Of a stretch of 64,000 nucleotides of DNA, positions 9,624 through 17,420 are shown in pieces. Each line of letters opens with the position of its first letter. Within the stretch, counting starts at the first letter, position 1. Below the pieces are notes generated by a model that was given only the letters and a program-made list of their open reading frames with translations, was not told where the DNA came from and ran no database searches. Source of the stretch: Halosimplex pelagicum (lineage in GTDB: Archaea > Halobacteriota > Halobacteria > Halobacteriales > Haloarculaceae); contig NZ_CP058909.1 of NCBI RefSeq assembly GCF_013415905.1, forward strand, positions 4,650,001 to 4,714,000, read 5' to 3'. A program made the position numbers and the translations under genes.

Positions 9624-9756
9624 GGCGTTCGACGGCTCCCTCGCGGTTCGGCGACCGTCCGCTCGGAAGTCGCGGGAGGCGAACGGATCGTTCGGTGACG
9701 ATTCCCCGAGCCACCACGGTAGTCTTTTATACGACGTTCTCACAAAGTCGTAGTCG

Positions 9757-10101
9757 ATGACGGTCGACGACGAGGACGAACTCGATACGGCGTTCGAGCT
9801 GCTCGCGGACCGACGGCGACGAGCGGTCGTCGAGTTCCTCCGCGCGGCGCCCCGCGGGGCGCTGGACCTCCCGGCGCTCGTCGACGCCGTCGCGACGGAG
9901 TGCCAGGAGGACCCCGACGCGCTCGCGTCGTCGCTCCACCACCGCCACCTCCCGAAGCTTGACGACGCCGGCGTCGTCGAGTTCGACCGCGAGGAGGGCG
10001 TTGTCAGCTACGACTCCCACCCGCTCGTCGAGCGGTGTCTCGACGTGGCCCAGTCCTACCGCTCGGACCAGTGGATGCGCCGCTCCTCGAAGTCGGACTG
10101 A
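9757..10101 (+). CDS. HTH-domain protein of the DUF7344 type
   Basis: A 114 aa predicted wHTH protein typical of haloarchaea. The N-terminal LDTAFELLADRRRRAVVEFL is the characteristic opening of this regulator family; a second helix pair (LPALVDAVATE) and a wing (HLPKLDDAGVVEFD) follow. No sensor domain is present. A TTTTATAC box at about 9725-9732, some 27 nt before the ATG, indicates leaderless transcription. A short inverted repeat (ACGAC...GTCGT) spans from that box to the start and may be an autoregulatory site. The family name is from recognition, not a search. Confidence 0.8.
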   Translation: MTVDDEDELDTAFELLADRRRRAVVEFLRAAPRGALDLPALVDAVATECQEDPDALASSLHHRHLPKLDDAGVVEFDREEGVVSYDSHPLVERCLDVAQSYRSDQWMRRSSKSD

Positions 10102-10138
10102 CCGCCCGGCCGCCGCGGTACTCCGCTCACTCGGCGAT

Positions 10139-10303
10139 TCAGGGCCACTCCTCGTCGCGCCCGTCCAGCGGGTCCGCGACCACGCCGTCCTGCCGGGCGA
10201 TCACCCGCGCGTGGCCGGCGCAGACCCGCCGGTTGTCGGCCCAGGGGACGTGCAACTCCACGACCGCCTCGGCCTCGCAGCCGTCCTCCGCGCACTCGAC
10301 CAT
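10139..10303 (-). CDS. Small Cys/His protein, putative zinc-binding, 54 aa
   Basis: A short convergent gene encoding MVECAEDGCEAEAVVELHVP and then VCAGHARVIARQDG. Four potential ligands are spaced C4, C9, C29 and H32, as in haloarchaeal one-domain zinc ribbons. The protein is acidic, and its codon pattern is coding-like, unlike the repeat DNA beside it. No function is known for such proteins, and many act as accessory or regulatory small zinc proteins. The start is the first ATG, 54 codons before the TGA; a longer open frame upstream runs into repeat DNA and was discarded. Confidence 0.65.
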   Translation of the reverse strand: MVECAEDGCEAEAVVELHVPWADNRRVCAGHARVIARQDGVVADPLDGRDEEWP

Positions 10304-10372
10304 ACCCCCGCTTCGAGCGCCGCGAGGGTAGTCTTTGGTGGCTACTCCGGAACGGTCAGGACAGGTGAGCGC

Positions 10373-10817
10373 TGTTACGGTTGTGGGTGGTGGTGCGGTA
10401 GCGGTTGGCGCGTGCTGTCGAGCGTGCCCGCCTCCTGGCGGGCCGCTCGAAACAGTCGCGCGAGGGATGAGCGGGGGGAACGGAGTGACGGAGCGAATCG
10501 GCTGGGGAGGCTCGTGGCCGTCTGCGGTCGCTGTACGGGGCGGTGCGGTTGCGGTCCTGGCGGACTGAACGGGCGAGGCGCGCTCGCGCCCGGTAGTCGC
10601 CTGAGCGGGCACTATCCGCGCGGGCTGTGCGGAGAGCGCGGATATCCCGCCTCAGCGACCGCGAGCGCGCCGAGGGCTTTCATCGTTCACCGTTCCCTGC
10701 GGTCGCGACTCCGGCTAGCGAGCGCGGCGAGGGCTTTCACCGCCTGCCGTCTCCTGCAGTCACGATTGTCCCCGCTTCTTCCACGAAGGATCAACTCGAA
10801 ACCACTACTCAACAAGC
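10373..10817 (+). repeat. Dispersed structured element, copy A
   Basis: Non-coding element of about 445 bp with these modules in order: hairpin 1 at 10420-10448 (GAGCG..CCCGCC TCCT GGCGGG..CGCTC); the box CGCGCGAGGGATGAG; a GCTGGGGAGG box; a variable GCGGTxGC tract; the box CTGGCGGACTGAACGGGCGA; hairpin 2 at 10601-10655; two tandem units with core CGAGGGCTTTCA; and an end motif at 10798-10817 (19 of 20 bases shared with copy C). With flanks it fills the gap 10304-10885, where I see no gene. Open frames through it occur in all phases and look incidental. Confidence 0.85.
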
Positions 10818-10885
10818 GCGCGTATCGCTCGCTATCGCCCGCCGGACCCCGACACCTAATTACCCGGCGCGAGTGGCCTCCGGTA

Positions 10886-11413
10886 ATGGCGAGCAGTCGC
10901 TCCGGACTGGTCGGTGACGAGCGCGGCGGCGTCGAGCGATGGGTCGTCTGGCTGGTCGCGCTCGCCGTCGTGGGCGGGCTCGTCGGCTCGGTGGTCTACC
11001 TCGACGACGAGCTCCGGCGCGACAGCCCCGGCGCCGACTTCTCGGTGTCGTTCGACGCCGACGCGGGCGCGTTGACGGTCGAACACGCCGGCGGCGACGC
11101 TATCACCGACCGGACGACCGAGCGGCTGTCCGTGGCCGTCCTCGACGGCTCGACCGGGACGAGCGAGGAAGTCGTCTGGGTGAGCGACTCCCCCAGCGCG
11201 ACCAAGCGCGGGGTGGGGTACCCCGTTCGGCCGGGCGACTCGCTGACGGTCGACGACCCCAGCGTGGACTCGAACGGCGACGGGAGCTACCTGGACGCCG
11301 AGCGCAGCGTCGGCTTCTACCTGGAGTCCGGCGACAGCGTTCGGGTCGTCTGGACCGGCTCGATGCGCGGGACGACCCAGACCGTGACGCTCGCGAACGC
11401 GACGCTGGAGTGA
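10886..11413 (+). CDS. Membrane-anchored pilin-like secreted protein
   Basis: A 175 aa protein with a short charged N-terminus (GDERGGVERW), one hydrophobic helix (about residues 20-40, VVWLVALAVVGGLVGSVVYL) and an extracellular beta-rich domain. The exported part contains ADFSVSFDADAGALTVEHAGGDAI, which resembles the beta domain of archaeal type IV pilins, although the canonical SPVIG-type pilin peptidase motif is absent. A CCTAATTACC box about 25 nt before ATG 10886 supports a leaderless start. It lies alone between two inverted copies of the dispersed element. Function is unknown; adhesion or surface structure is an inference. Confidence 0.7.
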   Translation: MASSRSGLVGDERGGVERWVVWLVALAVVGGLVGSVVYLDDELRRDSPGADFSVSFDADAGALTVEHAGGDAITDRTTERLSVAVLDGSTGTSEEVVWVSDSPSATKRGVGYPVRPGDSLTVDDPSVDSNGDGSYLDAERSVGFYLESGDSVRVVWTGSMRGTTQTVTLANATLE

Positions 11414-11436
11414 CCGAGTTCGTTCTCCGAGTGGAT

Positions 11437-11800
11437 GTGAGGGCCGAATTTGGCAGCGTGCGCTGGAAGCCCTCAACGCGCTCGCTAGCTGGAATCGGTA
11501 CCGCACTCGACGGCGGGCGTTGAAAGCCCTCGGCCCGCTCGCGGTCGCTGAGCGACATATCCTCGCGGCCGGAGGCCGCTTCGGATAGGGGTCGCTCAGG
11601 CGACTGAACTGCACGCGAGCGCGCCTCGCCCTTTCAGTCCGCCAGGGAGATTCTTGTCGTGGGGCCTCAGAACGGCGGCTGGTCAAACAGGCGTGAGCCT
11701 CACACCTCCCCAGCCTCTTGCGCTCCGCGCGCCTGCGGCGCGCGGTGCTCATCCCTCGCGCGGCTACGGTCGCGCGCACGAGAGCGCGCTCCAGCGCGCG
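11437..11800 (-). repeat. Dispersed structured element, copy B (inverted)
   Basis: Same module order as copies A and C but on the minus strand: CGCGCGAGGGATGAG box, GAGGCTGGGGAGGTGTGAGG, CTGGCGGACTGAAAGGGCGA, hairpin 2 at 11548-11599, then two CGAGGGCTT units. Hairpin 2 keeps its nested pairing but with different bases: CTGAGCGAC/GTCGCTCAG replaces CTGAGCGGG/CCCGCTCAG, and the inner stem is GCGGCC/GGCCGC. Hairpin 1 is replaced by a GCGCGC-rich segment. It lies in the convergent gap after the pilin-like gene and the thrC-like gene. No gene is seen in 11414-11830. Confidence 0.82.
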
Positions 11801-11830
11801 CCATCTGGAAATTTCCTCGTCTCGATCCGT

Positions 11831-13027
11831 TCAGACGCCCTTCCGCATGAGATGCGAGCGGAGCACGTCGTTCTCCTTGGCGCCGGCGACGGGGTTGACG
11901 AGCACGACGGTATCGTCGCTGCCGAGGTGGCCGCCGTCGGCCAGTTCCCGGGCCGCTGCGGCGCCGACGCCGCCGGTCGCGCTGGCTTCGATGCCCTCGG
12001 CGTTGAGCTGGACCGCGGCCTCCAGCGCGTCGTCGTCGCTCGCGCCGACGGCCCAGCCACCGGTGTCGCGCACGGCGTCGAGGGCGAGCGCGCCGCCTGC
12101 GGGGTCCGGAACTTCGAGCGCGCCGATCAGGGTGTCCGGGCGCTCCCACTCGGCGGTCTCGTCCGCCCCCTCGTCGTCGGCGGCGACGACCGGGGCGCAA
12201 TCCTCGGGCTGGGCGACGTGGAGCGCGGGGGCGTCGTCGACGAGCCCCACCTCTTGCAGTTGCTCGGCGGCGAGGTGGCTGCCGACGACGCCGAGGCCGT
12301 GCCCCGTCGGGTGGACGACCGCGTCGGGGACTTCCCAGTCGAGTTGCTCGACGACCTCGAACAGGAGCGTCTTGGCGCCCTCGTGGCGGTAGGGGGTGTC
12401 GAAGGGTGCCAGCGAGTGCCAGTCGGCGTTGTCGTCGTCGGCCATCGCGCTCTCGAAGGCGTCGACGGCGTCGGGGTAGCGGCCCTCGACGACGCTCATG
12501 TCGCCGCCGTGGACGTTGGTCATGGCCTTGGCGACGAACGTCGAGCGCGTCGGGACGAACGCCTCCGATTCGAGGCCCGCGCGAGCGGCGTAGGCGGCGG
12601 CGCTCTGGCCGGCGTCGCCGGTGGTCGGGAGCGCGACCTTCTCGGCGCCGTGGTCGCGGGCGGCGGTCGCGGCCAGCGCGGTCCCGCGGTCGGCGGTCGT
12701 GCCGGTCGGGTTCGCCCCCTCGTCTTTGACGTAGACGGCGCCGACGCCGAGTTCCTCGGCGAACTCGGGGGCCGGGATCAGCGGCGTCGTCCCCTCGTCG
12801 AGAGTCACGAGGGCGTCTGCGGGGAACGGCAACAGGTCCGAAAACCGGGCGAGGCCGTCGAAGCGTGCCGCGGCGAGCGACTCGCGGGTCACGTCGGCGG
12901 CCGCGGCGTCGTAGCTCGCGCGGAGGACGCCGCCGCAGTCGGGACAGCGCCGCGGGGCGGCCGCGGGGTCGTGGGTCGCCGCACAGTCGACGCAGACGAG
13001 GCCGTCGAGCGACGTGGTGGTGTCCAT
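11831..13027 (-). CDS. Threonine synthase-like PLP-fold protein lacking the catalytic lysine
   Basis: Fold-type II PLP-enzyme homologue, 398 aa, closest in layout to archaeal threonine synthase. It has an N-terminal zinc ribbon (C12, C15, C28, C31), then TLDEGTTPL and KDEGANPTG. Where threonine synthases have NPTGSFKDRG with the Schiff-base lysine, this protein reads NPTGTTADRG, so the lysine is Ala112. The phosphate/cofactor loop reads TTGDAG (135-140) where SSGN-type loops are usual. The DNA was checked codon by codon and is unambiguous. It may be a non-catalytic paralogue or an enzyme with another activity; a second true ThrC would be expected elsewhere. Confidence 0.8.
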   Translation of the reverse strand: MDTTTSLDGLVCVDCAATHDPAAAPRRCPDCGGVLRASYDAAAADVTRESLAAARFDGLARFSDLLPFPADALVTLDEGTTPLIPAPEFAEELGVGAVYVKDEGANPTGTTADRGTALAATAARDHGAEKVALPTTGDAGQSAAAYAARAGLESEAFVPTRSTFVAKAMTNVHGGDMSVVEGRYPDAVDAFESAMADDDNADWHSLAPFDTPYRHEGAKTLLFEVVEQLDWEVPDAVVHPTGHGLGVVGSHLAAEQLQEVGLVDDAPALHVAQPEDCAPVVAADDEGADETAEWERPDTLIGALEVPDPAGGALALDAVRDTGGWAVGASDDDALEAAVQLNAEGIEASATGGVGAAAARELADGGHLGSDDTVVLVNPVAGAKENDVLRSHLMRKGV

Positions 13028-13195
13028 ACCCGGTGCGCGGGCTCGGATCGACTAAGCACTGTTCGTTCGCGGCCGTCGACGGGGCGAACGCGTTCGCGTC
13101 GCGGAGCGACATCCGTTCGCGAACAGCGGGAGACGGTGGCCACGCCGGCGACCGGAGACAGGGGGCGTTTAGTGGGTCGGGCCGAAGGTAGGGGC

Positions 13196-14473
13196 ATGAG
13201 CGATATCGTCGTCGTCGGTGGCGGACTGGCGGGCCTGGTCGCCGCGCGACGCCTGGCCCGGGACGGCGCGGACGTGACGCTGTCCGAGCGCCGCGACGAG
13301 TTGGGGGGACGCGTCCGCTCGCGCGAGGTCGACGGATTCACCCTCGACCGCGGGTTTCAGGTCATGTTCACCGCCTACCCCGCCGTCCGCGAGGAACTCG
13401 ACCTCGACGCGCTGGACCTGCGCACCTTCGCCCCCGGCGCGACCATCGCCCGCCCGGACCACCGCTCGACGCTCGCCGACCCGTTCCGGGCGCCGCTTTC
13501 CGCTGTCGAGTCCGCGATGAACCCCGACGTGACCCTGATGGACAAGGTCCGGGTCCTCCAGCTCCGCCGCGAACTCGGCAACGCCGACCCCGCCGAGCTC
13601 CTCGACGGTTCGAGCGAGAGCATCCGCGAGTACCTCGACGGGAAGGGCTTCTCGGAGAAGTTCGTCGAGAACTTCGCCGCGCCGTTCTACGGCGGCATCA
13701 CGCTCGACCGCTCGCTGTCGACCGACGCCGGGGTCTTCCGCTACACCTTCTCGATGCTGTCGCGCGGGAACACCGCCGTCCCCGCCGACGGGATGGGCGC
13801 CATCTCCGACCAGCTCGCCGCCCGCGCTCGCGACGCCGGCGTGTCCATCGAGACGGGGGGCGAGGTCACCGCAGTCGAAGGAGCCACCAGCGACGGGACC
13901 GACGGCGGGGCGACCGTCGAAGCCGGCGGCGAAACCGTCGACACCGACGCAGTCGTCGTCGCGACGGACCCGAAGCGCGCCCGAGAACTGACCGGCGTCG
14001 AGTCGGTCCCAACTGACGCGCGTGGCTGCGTCACCCAGTACTTCCGGACCCGCGAACACCGCTCGCTCGACACCGGCCACCGGCTCGTCCTCAACGCCGT
14101 CGATAGCTGTCCGAACACCGTCGCTCCGCTGTCGACCGTCGCGCCGGAGTACGCGCCCGACGGCCACGCGCTGCTCTCGGCGACGACGCTGGGCGTTCCG
14201 GACCGAAGCGACGAGGAACTCGCGACCGCCGTCCGCGACGCGCTGGTCACCTGGTACCCCGAACACCGATTCGACGACCTCGAACTCCTCGCGACCGACC
14301 GCGTCGAGTTCGCCCAGTTCGACCAGCCGCCGGGCTTCCGCGAGGGTCTCCCCGCCGTCGACGCGCCCGACGGCCCGGTCTACCTCGCCGGCGACTACAC
14401 CCAGTGGTCGTCGATCCAGGGCGCCCTGGAGAGCGGGCAGATTGCCGCCGAGACGGTCTCGGACGAAGTCTGA
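13196..14473 (+). CDS. FAD-dependent amine oxidase/phytoene desaturase-like oxidoreductase
   Basis: Flavoprotein of 425 aa. The N-terminal dinucleotide-binding motif VVVGGGLAGLVAARRLA is followed by the ERRDELGGRVRS substrate-domain signature of the amine oxidase/carotene desaturase superfamily. The C-terminal FAD motif VYLAGDYTQWSSIQGALESG is near residue 400. Related haloarchaeal proteins are annotated as NAD(P)/FAD-dependent oxidoreductases or protoporphyrinogen-oxidase-like, and the substrate is not decidable here. The gene is transcribed divergently from the thrC-like gene; the 168 nt between them is GC-rich without a clear TATA box. The start is the ATG giving an immediate Rossmann strand. 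Confidence 0.85.
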   Translation: MSDIVVVGGGLAGLVAARRLARDGADVTLSERRDELGGRVRSREVDGFTLDRGFQVMFTAYPAVREELDLDALDLRTFAPGATIARPDHRSTLADPFRAPLSAVESAMNPDVTLMDKVRVLQLRRELGNADPAELLDGSSESIREYLDGKGFSEKFVENFAAPFYGGITLDRSLSTDAGVFRYTFSMLSRGNTAVPADGMGAISDQLAARARDAGVSIETGGEVTAVEGATSDGTDGGATVEAGGETVDTDAVVVATDPKRARELTGVESVPTDARGCVTQYFRTREHRSLDTGHRLVLNAVDSCPNTVAPLSTVAPEYAPDGHALLSATTLGVPDRSDEELATAVRDALVTWYPEHRFDDLELLATDRVEFAQFDQPPGFREGLPAVDAPDGPVYLAGDYTQWSSIQGALESGQIAAETVSDEV

Positions 14474-14494
14474 GTCGCTGGTCCGACAGTCAGA

Positions 14495-14944
14495 TCAGTC
14501 GCCCGCGGTCACGCCGGTACTCCCCGACCCGTCGACGCGCAGCGGGTCGTCCGCCCAGTCGACGGCGACGTTGTGCCGCGAGCAGTACGGCGCCAGCGAC
14601 GACGCCGAGACGAGCCCGCGGTAGACGCCGTCGTCGACGACCGGCAGGTGCTTCACGCCGACCGAGCGCATCCGTTCGGCGGCCTCGAACACGGTCGCCC
14701 CGGAGGGGATCGTCGTCACCGGCGCGGACATGATCGCCCGCACCGACGGCCGTTCGTCCGTCTCGGCGACCAGCGCGACGATGTCGCCCTCGGTGACCAC
14801 GCCGACGACGGTCTCCGAGTCGAGGACGACCAGTGCCGACACGTCGGGCGCCCGCAACCGCTCGGCCGCCTCCGTCACCGGCGTCTCGGGCGTGATCGTC
14901 CGCGCGGTCGGGGTCGTCACCGCCTCCACGGTCGTTTCGATCAT
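14495..14944 (-). CDS. Two-CBS-domain protein
   Basis: A 149 aa protein made of tandem CBS domains: residues about 8-62 (ITPETPVTEAAERL ... VVGVVTEGDIV) and 67-122 (IMSAPVTTIPSG ... VYRGLVSASSLA). CBS pairs bind adenine nucleotides (AMP, ATP, SAM, c-di-AMP) and usually regulate a partner. A short hydrophilic tail with one Cys and one His (CSRHNVAVDW) follows. The gene is convergent with the flavoprotein gene. A TATA-like GGTTAAGTA (minus strand) at about 14974-14982 and a near-palindrome at 14947-14960 lie before the start, suggesting leaderless and probably repressible transcription. Confidence 0.88.
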   Translation of the reverse strand: MIETTVEAVTTPTARTITPETPVTEAAERLRAPDVSALVVLDSETVVGVVTEGDIVALVAETDERPSVRAIMSAPVTTIPSGATVFEAAERMRSVGVKHLPVVDDGVYRGLVSASSLAPYCSRHNVAVDWADDPLRVDGSGSTGVTAGD

Positions 14945-14946
14945 CT

Positions 14947-14982
14947 GTAGTAATTGCTACCAAACTACGCTACTTAACCTTC
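14947..14982 (-). promoter_or_regulatory. Promoter and candidate operator of the CBS gene
   Basis: The near-palindrome GTAGTAATTGCTAC (14947-14960) sits between a minus-strand TATA-like GGTTAAGTA (about 14974-14982) and the ATG at 14944. Its position over the expected transcription start would suit a repressor. The wider gap 14945-15106 is unusually AT-rich and also contains a plus-strand TATTATAAA-like stretch near 15027 without a recognisable gene after it. Confidence 0.45.
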
Positions 14983-15106
14983 ATGGACATACATCCTAGA
15001 CGCCCTAGTATTATTGTCATACACACATTATAAACGCGAGAAAAGCGCACTTTCGATCGGCTCTGGGACGAATAATCGGACGGAGCCGATCGGCGTCCTG
15101 CCCCCG

Positions 15107-15808
15107 TCACAGCATCCGGGAGAACTGCCCGAGCGGCGGGAAGGTGAGCGTCTCCTCGCTCTCGGGGTCGAAGACGACGGGTCGGTACTGGGAGATTCCG
15201 GTGACGAGCGGGGACAGCTCCGGCCGGGACGCACCGAGGCGGCCGCCGACCGAGAGCCCCTCGACCAGCCGATTGAACGAGGGCAGGACGAGCACGTCGG
15301 AGCGCCGATATGCGCCGTCGCCAACGAGGAAGCAGGGGCGTTTCTGTCCCTCGATCTCGATGGCCGGGTGGTCGTGGCCGACGACGTAGGCGTCGGCCGG
15401 CGTGTTCGGTTCCTCGTGGCCGTGAGTCACCACGACCGTCTCCGCCCCGTCCGTGTCGAGTTCGTACTCGTCGTGCAACTCGCCCGAATAGGCCGCGCCG
15501 AGCATCGTGTCGTGGTTGCCCTCGACGACGACGAGACGCGCGCCGGCCTCCCGAACCGTCCGGACCACGCCCGACAGCGCCTCGTCGGCGGTCTCGGGCA
15601 CGTAGTCGAACGAGTGGAACACGTCGCCGGCGAGGACGACTTCTTCGGGCTCGAAGCGGTCGAGGAGCCCCTCCAGGCGGTCGACGCAGTCCTCGCCGGC
15701 GCCGATGGGGAACTCGACGGTCGAGGCCTCGCCCTTCCCGAAGTGGGTGTCCGCGACGAGGAGCGTGCCGTCGATGTACGCCGCCCGGTCGCGGTACGTC
15801 GGGTCCAT
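15107..15808 (-). CDS. Calcineurin-like metallophosphoesterase
   Basis: Dinuclear metal phosphoesterase, 233 aa. The motifs appear in order: VADTHFGKG (D-x-H) at about 19-27, LAGDVFHS (GD) near 60, VEGNHD (GNHD) near 95, HGHEEP (GH) near 128 and VVGHDHPAIE (GHxH) near 142. Standalone members near this sequence class are often nucleic-acid phosphodiesterases (ligase-associated or YjjL/ICC-like). Substrate and partner are not indicated here. It follows the GNAT gene (15873-16502) on the same strand after 64 nt and may be co-transcribed. The C-terminus ends without extra domains. Confidence 0.88.
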   Translation of the reverse strand: MDPTYRDRAAYIDGTLLVADTHFGKGEASTVEFPIGAGEDCVDRLEGLLDRFEPEEVVLAGDVFHSFDYVPETADEALSGVVRTVREAGARLVVVEGNHDTMLGAAYSGELHDEYELDTDGAETVVVTHGHEEPNTPADAYVVGHDHPAIEIEGQKRPCFLVGDGAYRRSDVLVLPSFNRLVEGLSVGGRLGASRPELSPLVTGISQYRPVVFDPESEETLTFPPLGQFSRML

Positions 15809-15872
15809 CGCCCGACTCTCGGCGCCCGGTGGGCAAATGCCTGACGCACCCGGTCGGTCCGCGGGGCGCTCC

Positions 15873-16502
15873 CTACTCGTCGGGGGCCGGGTCGCCGTCC
15901 GCGGTCGCCGCCCGGTACTCCGCGGCGGTGACGGTGAACCGATGCACGTCCGCCACCGAGCCGTCCATGTTCACCTCGTAGTTCCGCAACAGCCCTTCGC
16001 GGCGACCGCCGTGGGCTTCCACGTACCGCGAGACCGCTTTCCGGGACTTCTCGTTGCCCTCGTGGACGCAGACGACGACGGCGTCCAGGTCCAGTCGGTC
16101 GAAGGCCACGTCCATCAGCGCCGCCGCGCGCTCGCCGGAGTAGCCGCGGCCCCAGAACGGCTTGCGGAGCCACGCGCCGAACGTCGCCGTCTTCGCGTCC
16201 CAGTCGACGCCGATACCGGTGAGACCCGCGAACTCCCCCGCGCCGTCCTCGCCGGGTCTCGGTCGGACCACGTACGTCGCGCCCTCGCCGTTCTCGCGCT
16301 CGTCGGTGACCAGTTCGAGGAACTCCTCGGTTTCCTTCGGCGTCCCGTGAGCGTCCCAGGTGACGTGTTCGGTGATCTCGTCGATGTGCGGAGCGCTCTC
16401 GCCGGTGTGTTCGTACAGCTCCAGCGGGTCGACCGACTCGGTCGTCGCCGGGTCGAGGACCAGCCGCTCGGTCTCGACGCGCTCGGGGAAGAGGTCTGAC
16501 AT
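15873..16502 (-). CDS. GNAT family N-acetyltransferase (RimJ/RimL-like)
   Basis: A 209 aa acetyltransferase with the RimJ-type opening (VETERLVLDPAT) and the acetyl-CoA-binding segment WLRKPFWGRGYSGERAAAL at about 111-129, followed by the usual V-HEGNEKSRKAVSRYV. This group acetylates N-termini of ribosomal proteins or small amines; the target here is unknown. ATG 16502 gives the complete fold. The gene is divergent from the MarR-like regulator at 16629, sharing a 126 nt promoter region with the palindrome AAAGCGCTTT at 16528-16537. Confidence 0.88.
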   Translation of the reverse strand: MSDLFPERVETERLVLDPATTESVDPLELYEHTGESAPHIDEITEHVTWDAHGTPKETEEFLELVTDERENGEGATYVVRPRPGEDGAGEFAGLTGIGVDWDAKTATFGAWLRKPFWGRGYSGERAAALMDVAFDRLDLDAVVVCVHEGNEKSRKAVSRYVEAHGGRREGLLRNYEVNMDGSVADVHRFTVTAAEYRAATADGDPAPDE

Positions 16503-16527
16503 ACTCCGACGGCGGCGGGCCAGCGGA

Positions 16528-16606
16528 AAAGCGCTTTCCCGGGTGTGGGAGTCAGTGACGAATGCGACCGGCGCGACGACCGGGCGCCGGCGGGGAGATT
16601 TATATC
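16528..16606 (+). promoter_or_regulatory. Divergent promoter: palindrome and TATA box
   Basis: AAAGCGCTTT (16528-16537) is a perfect 10-bp palindrome 26 nt upstream of the minus-strand GNAT start. A strong plus-strand TATA box (GATTTATATC, about 16596-16606) lies 25-30 nt before ATG 16629, fitting a leaderless transcript of the regulator. The palindrome is a candidate site for that regulator acting on both genes; this is an inference from position. Confidence 0.5.
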
Positions 16607-16628
16607 GGCGGGGTCCCCAGACGGGAGT

Positions 16629-17420
16629 ATGGTCGACGTCCTCGCGAACAAGCGCGCGGCGACGCGCTTTCGCGTCCTCGTGGAGATCGCCGAGCGCCAG
16701 CCGGCGGTCAGCCAGGGCGAGATCGCCGAGGCCGTCGGGGTGACCAGCCAGGCCGTCAGCGAGTACATCCGCGACCTCGTCGAGGACGGCCTCGTCGAGA
16801 AGCAGGGCCGCTCCCGGTACCGCGTCACCACCGAGGGCGTCGACTGGACGCTCCAGGCCGCCGCGGACGTGCGCCGCTTTTCGGAGCACGTCACCGACGA
16901 CGTGCTGGGCTCCGTCCAGGAGGACGCCGCGATCGCGACCGACGCCATCGCCGAGGGCGACACCGTCTCCCTGTCGATGCGCGACGGCCTCCAGCACGCG
17001 TCCCCCGTCACCCCCGACGAGACGACCGAGACGGCCGCCGCCACCGGCGTCGCCACCACCGACGCCACCGCCGGCGAGGTCGTCGGCGTCACCGGATTCG
17101 AGGGCGTCATCGACCTCGATCCGGGCGAGGTGCGCGTCCTCCAGGTCCCGTCGATCCGCTCGGGCCGCCCCGACGACGACCGCCTCGACGACCTGGCCGA
17201 CGCCTGCGAGGGTGCGGACCTCGTCGTCGCCTCGGGCGTCGAGGCCGTCGGCGCGCTCCGGTCCGTGGGCGTCGACCCCGCGACGTACTTCGCCGCCGGA
17301 GAAGTAGCCGCAGACGCCGCCTCCCGCGGGCTCTCGGTCGTCGTCGTCGCCATGGCCGACGGGGTCGGCCGCGTGACCGACGCCCTCCGCGACACCGGCG
17401 TCTCCTACGAGGTGAGATGA
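16629..17420 (+). CDS. MarR-like winged-helix regulator with haloarchaeal C-terminal domain
   Basis: A 263 aa regulator. Residues about 10-65 form a winged helix (EIAERQPAVSQGEIAEAVGV, TSQAVSEYIRDLVEDGLVEK). The remaining 190 residues form an alpha/beta domain with Rossmann-like alternation (DLVVASGVEAVGALRSVGV, LSVVVVAMADGVGRV) that may bind a small molecule. The domain is recognisable as a haloarchaeal conserved region but has no assigned ligand. The strong TATA box upstream implies leaderless expression. The ATG of the following small gene overlaps this stop codon, so the two are translationally coupled. Confidence 0.82.
   Translation: MVDVLANKRAATRFRVLVEIAERQPAVSQGEIAEAVGVTSQAVSEYIRDLVEDGLVEKQGRSRYRVTTEGVDWTLQAAADVRRFSEHVTDDVLGSVQEDAAIATDAIAEGDTVSLSMRDGLQHASPVTPDETTETAAATGVATTDATAGEVVGVTGFEGVIDLDPGEVRVLQVPSIRSGRPDDDRLDDLADACEGADLVVASGVEAVGALRSVGVDPATYFAAGEVAADAASRGLSVVVVAMADGVGRVTDALRDTGVSYEVR

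Noticed and set aside
10335..10568. Short open frames inside the dispersed elements
   Set aside because: They differ in frame and start between copies and cross hairpins; kept as a caveat in the findings rather than as genes.
11654..13195. In-frame extension of the amine-oxidase-like gene far upstream
   Set aside because: The extension runs antisense through the thrC-like gene and repeat copy B; the Rossmann motif begins right after ATG 13196.
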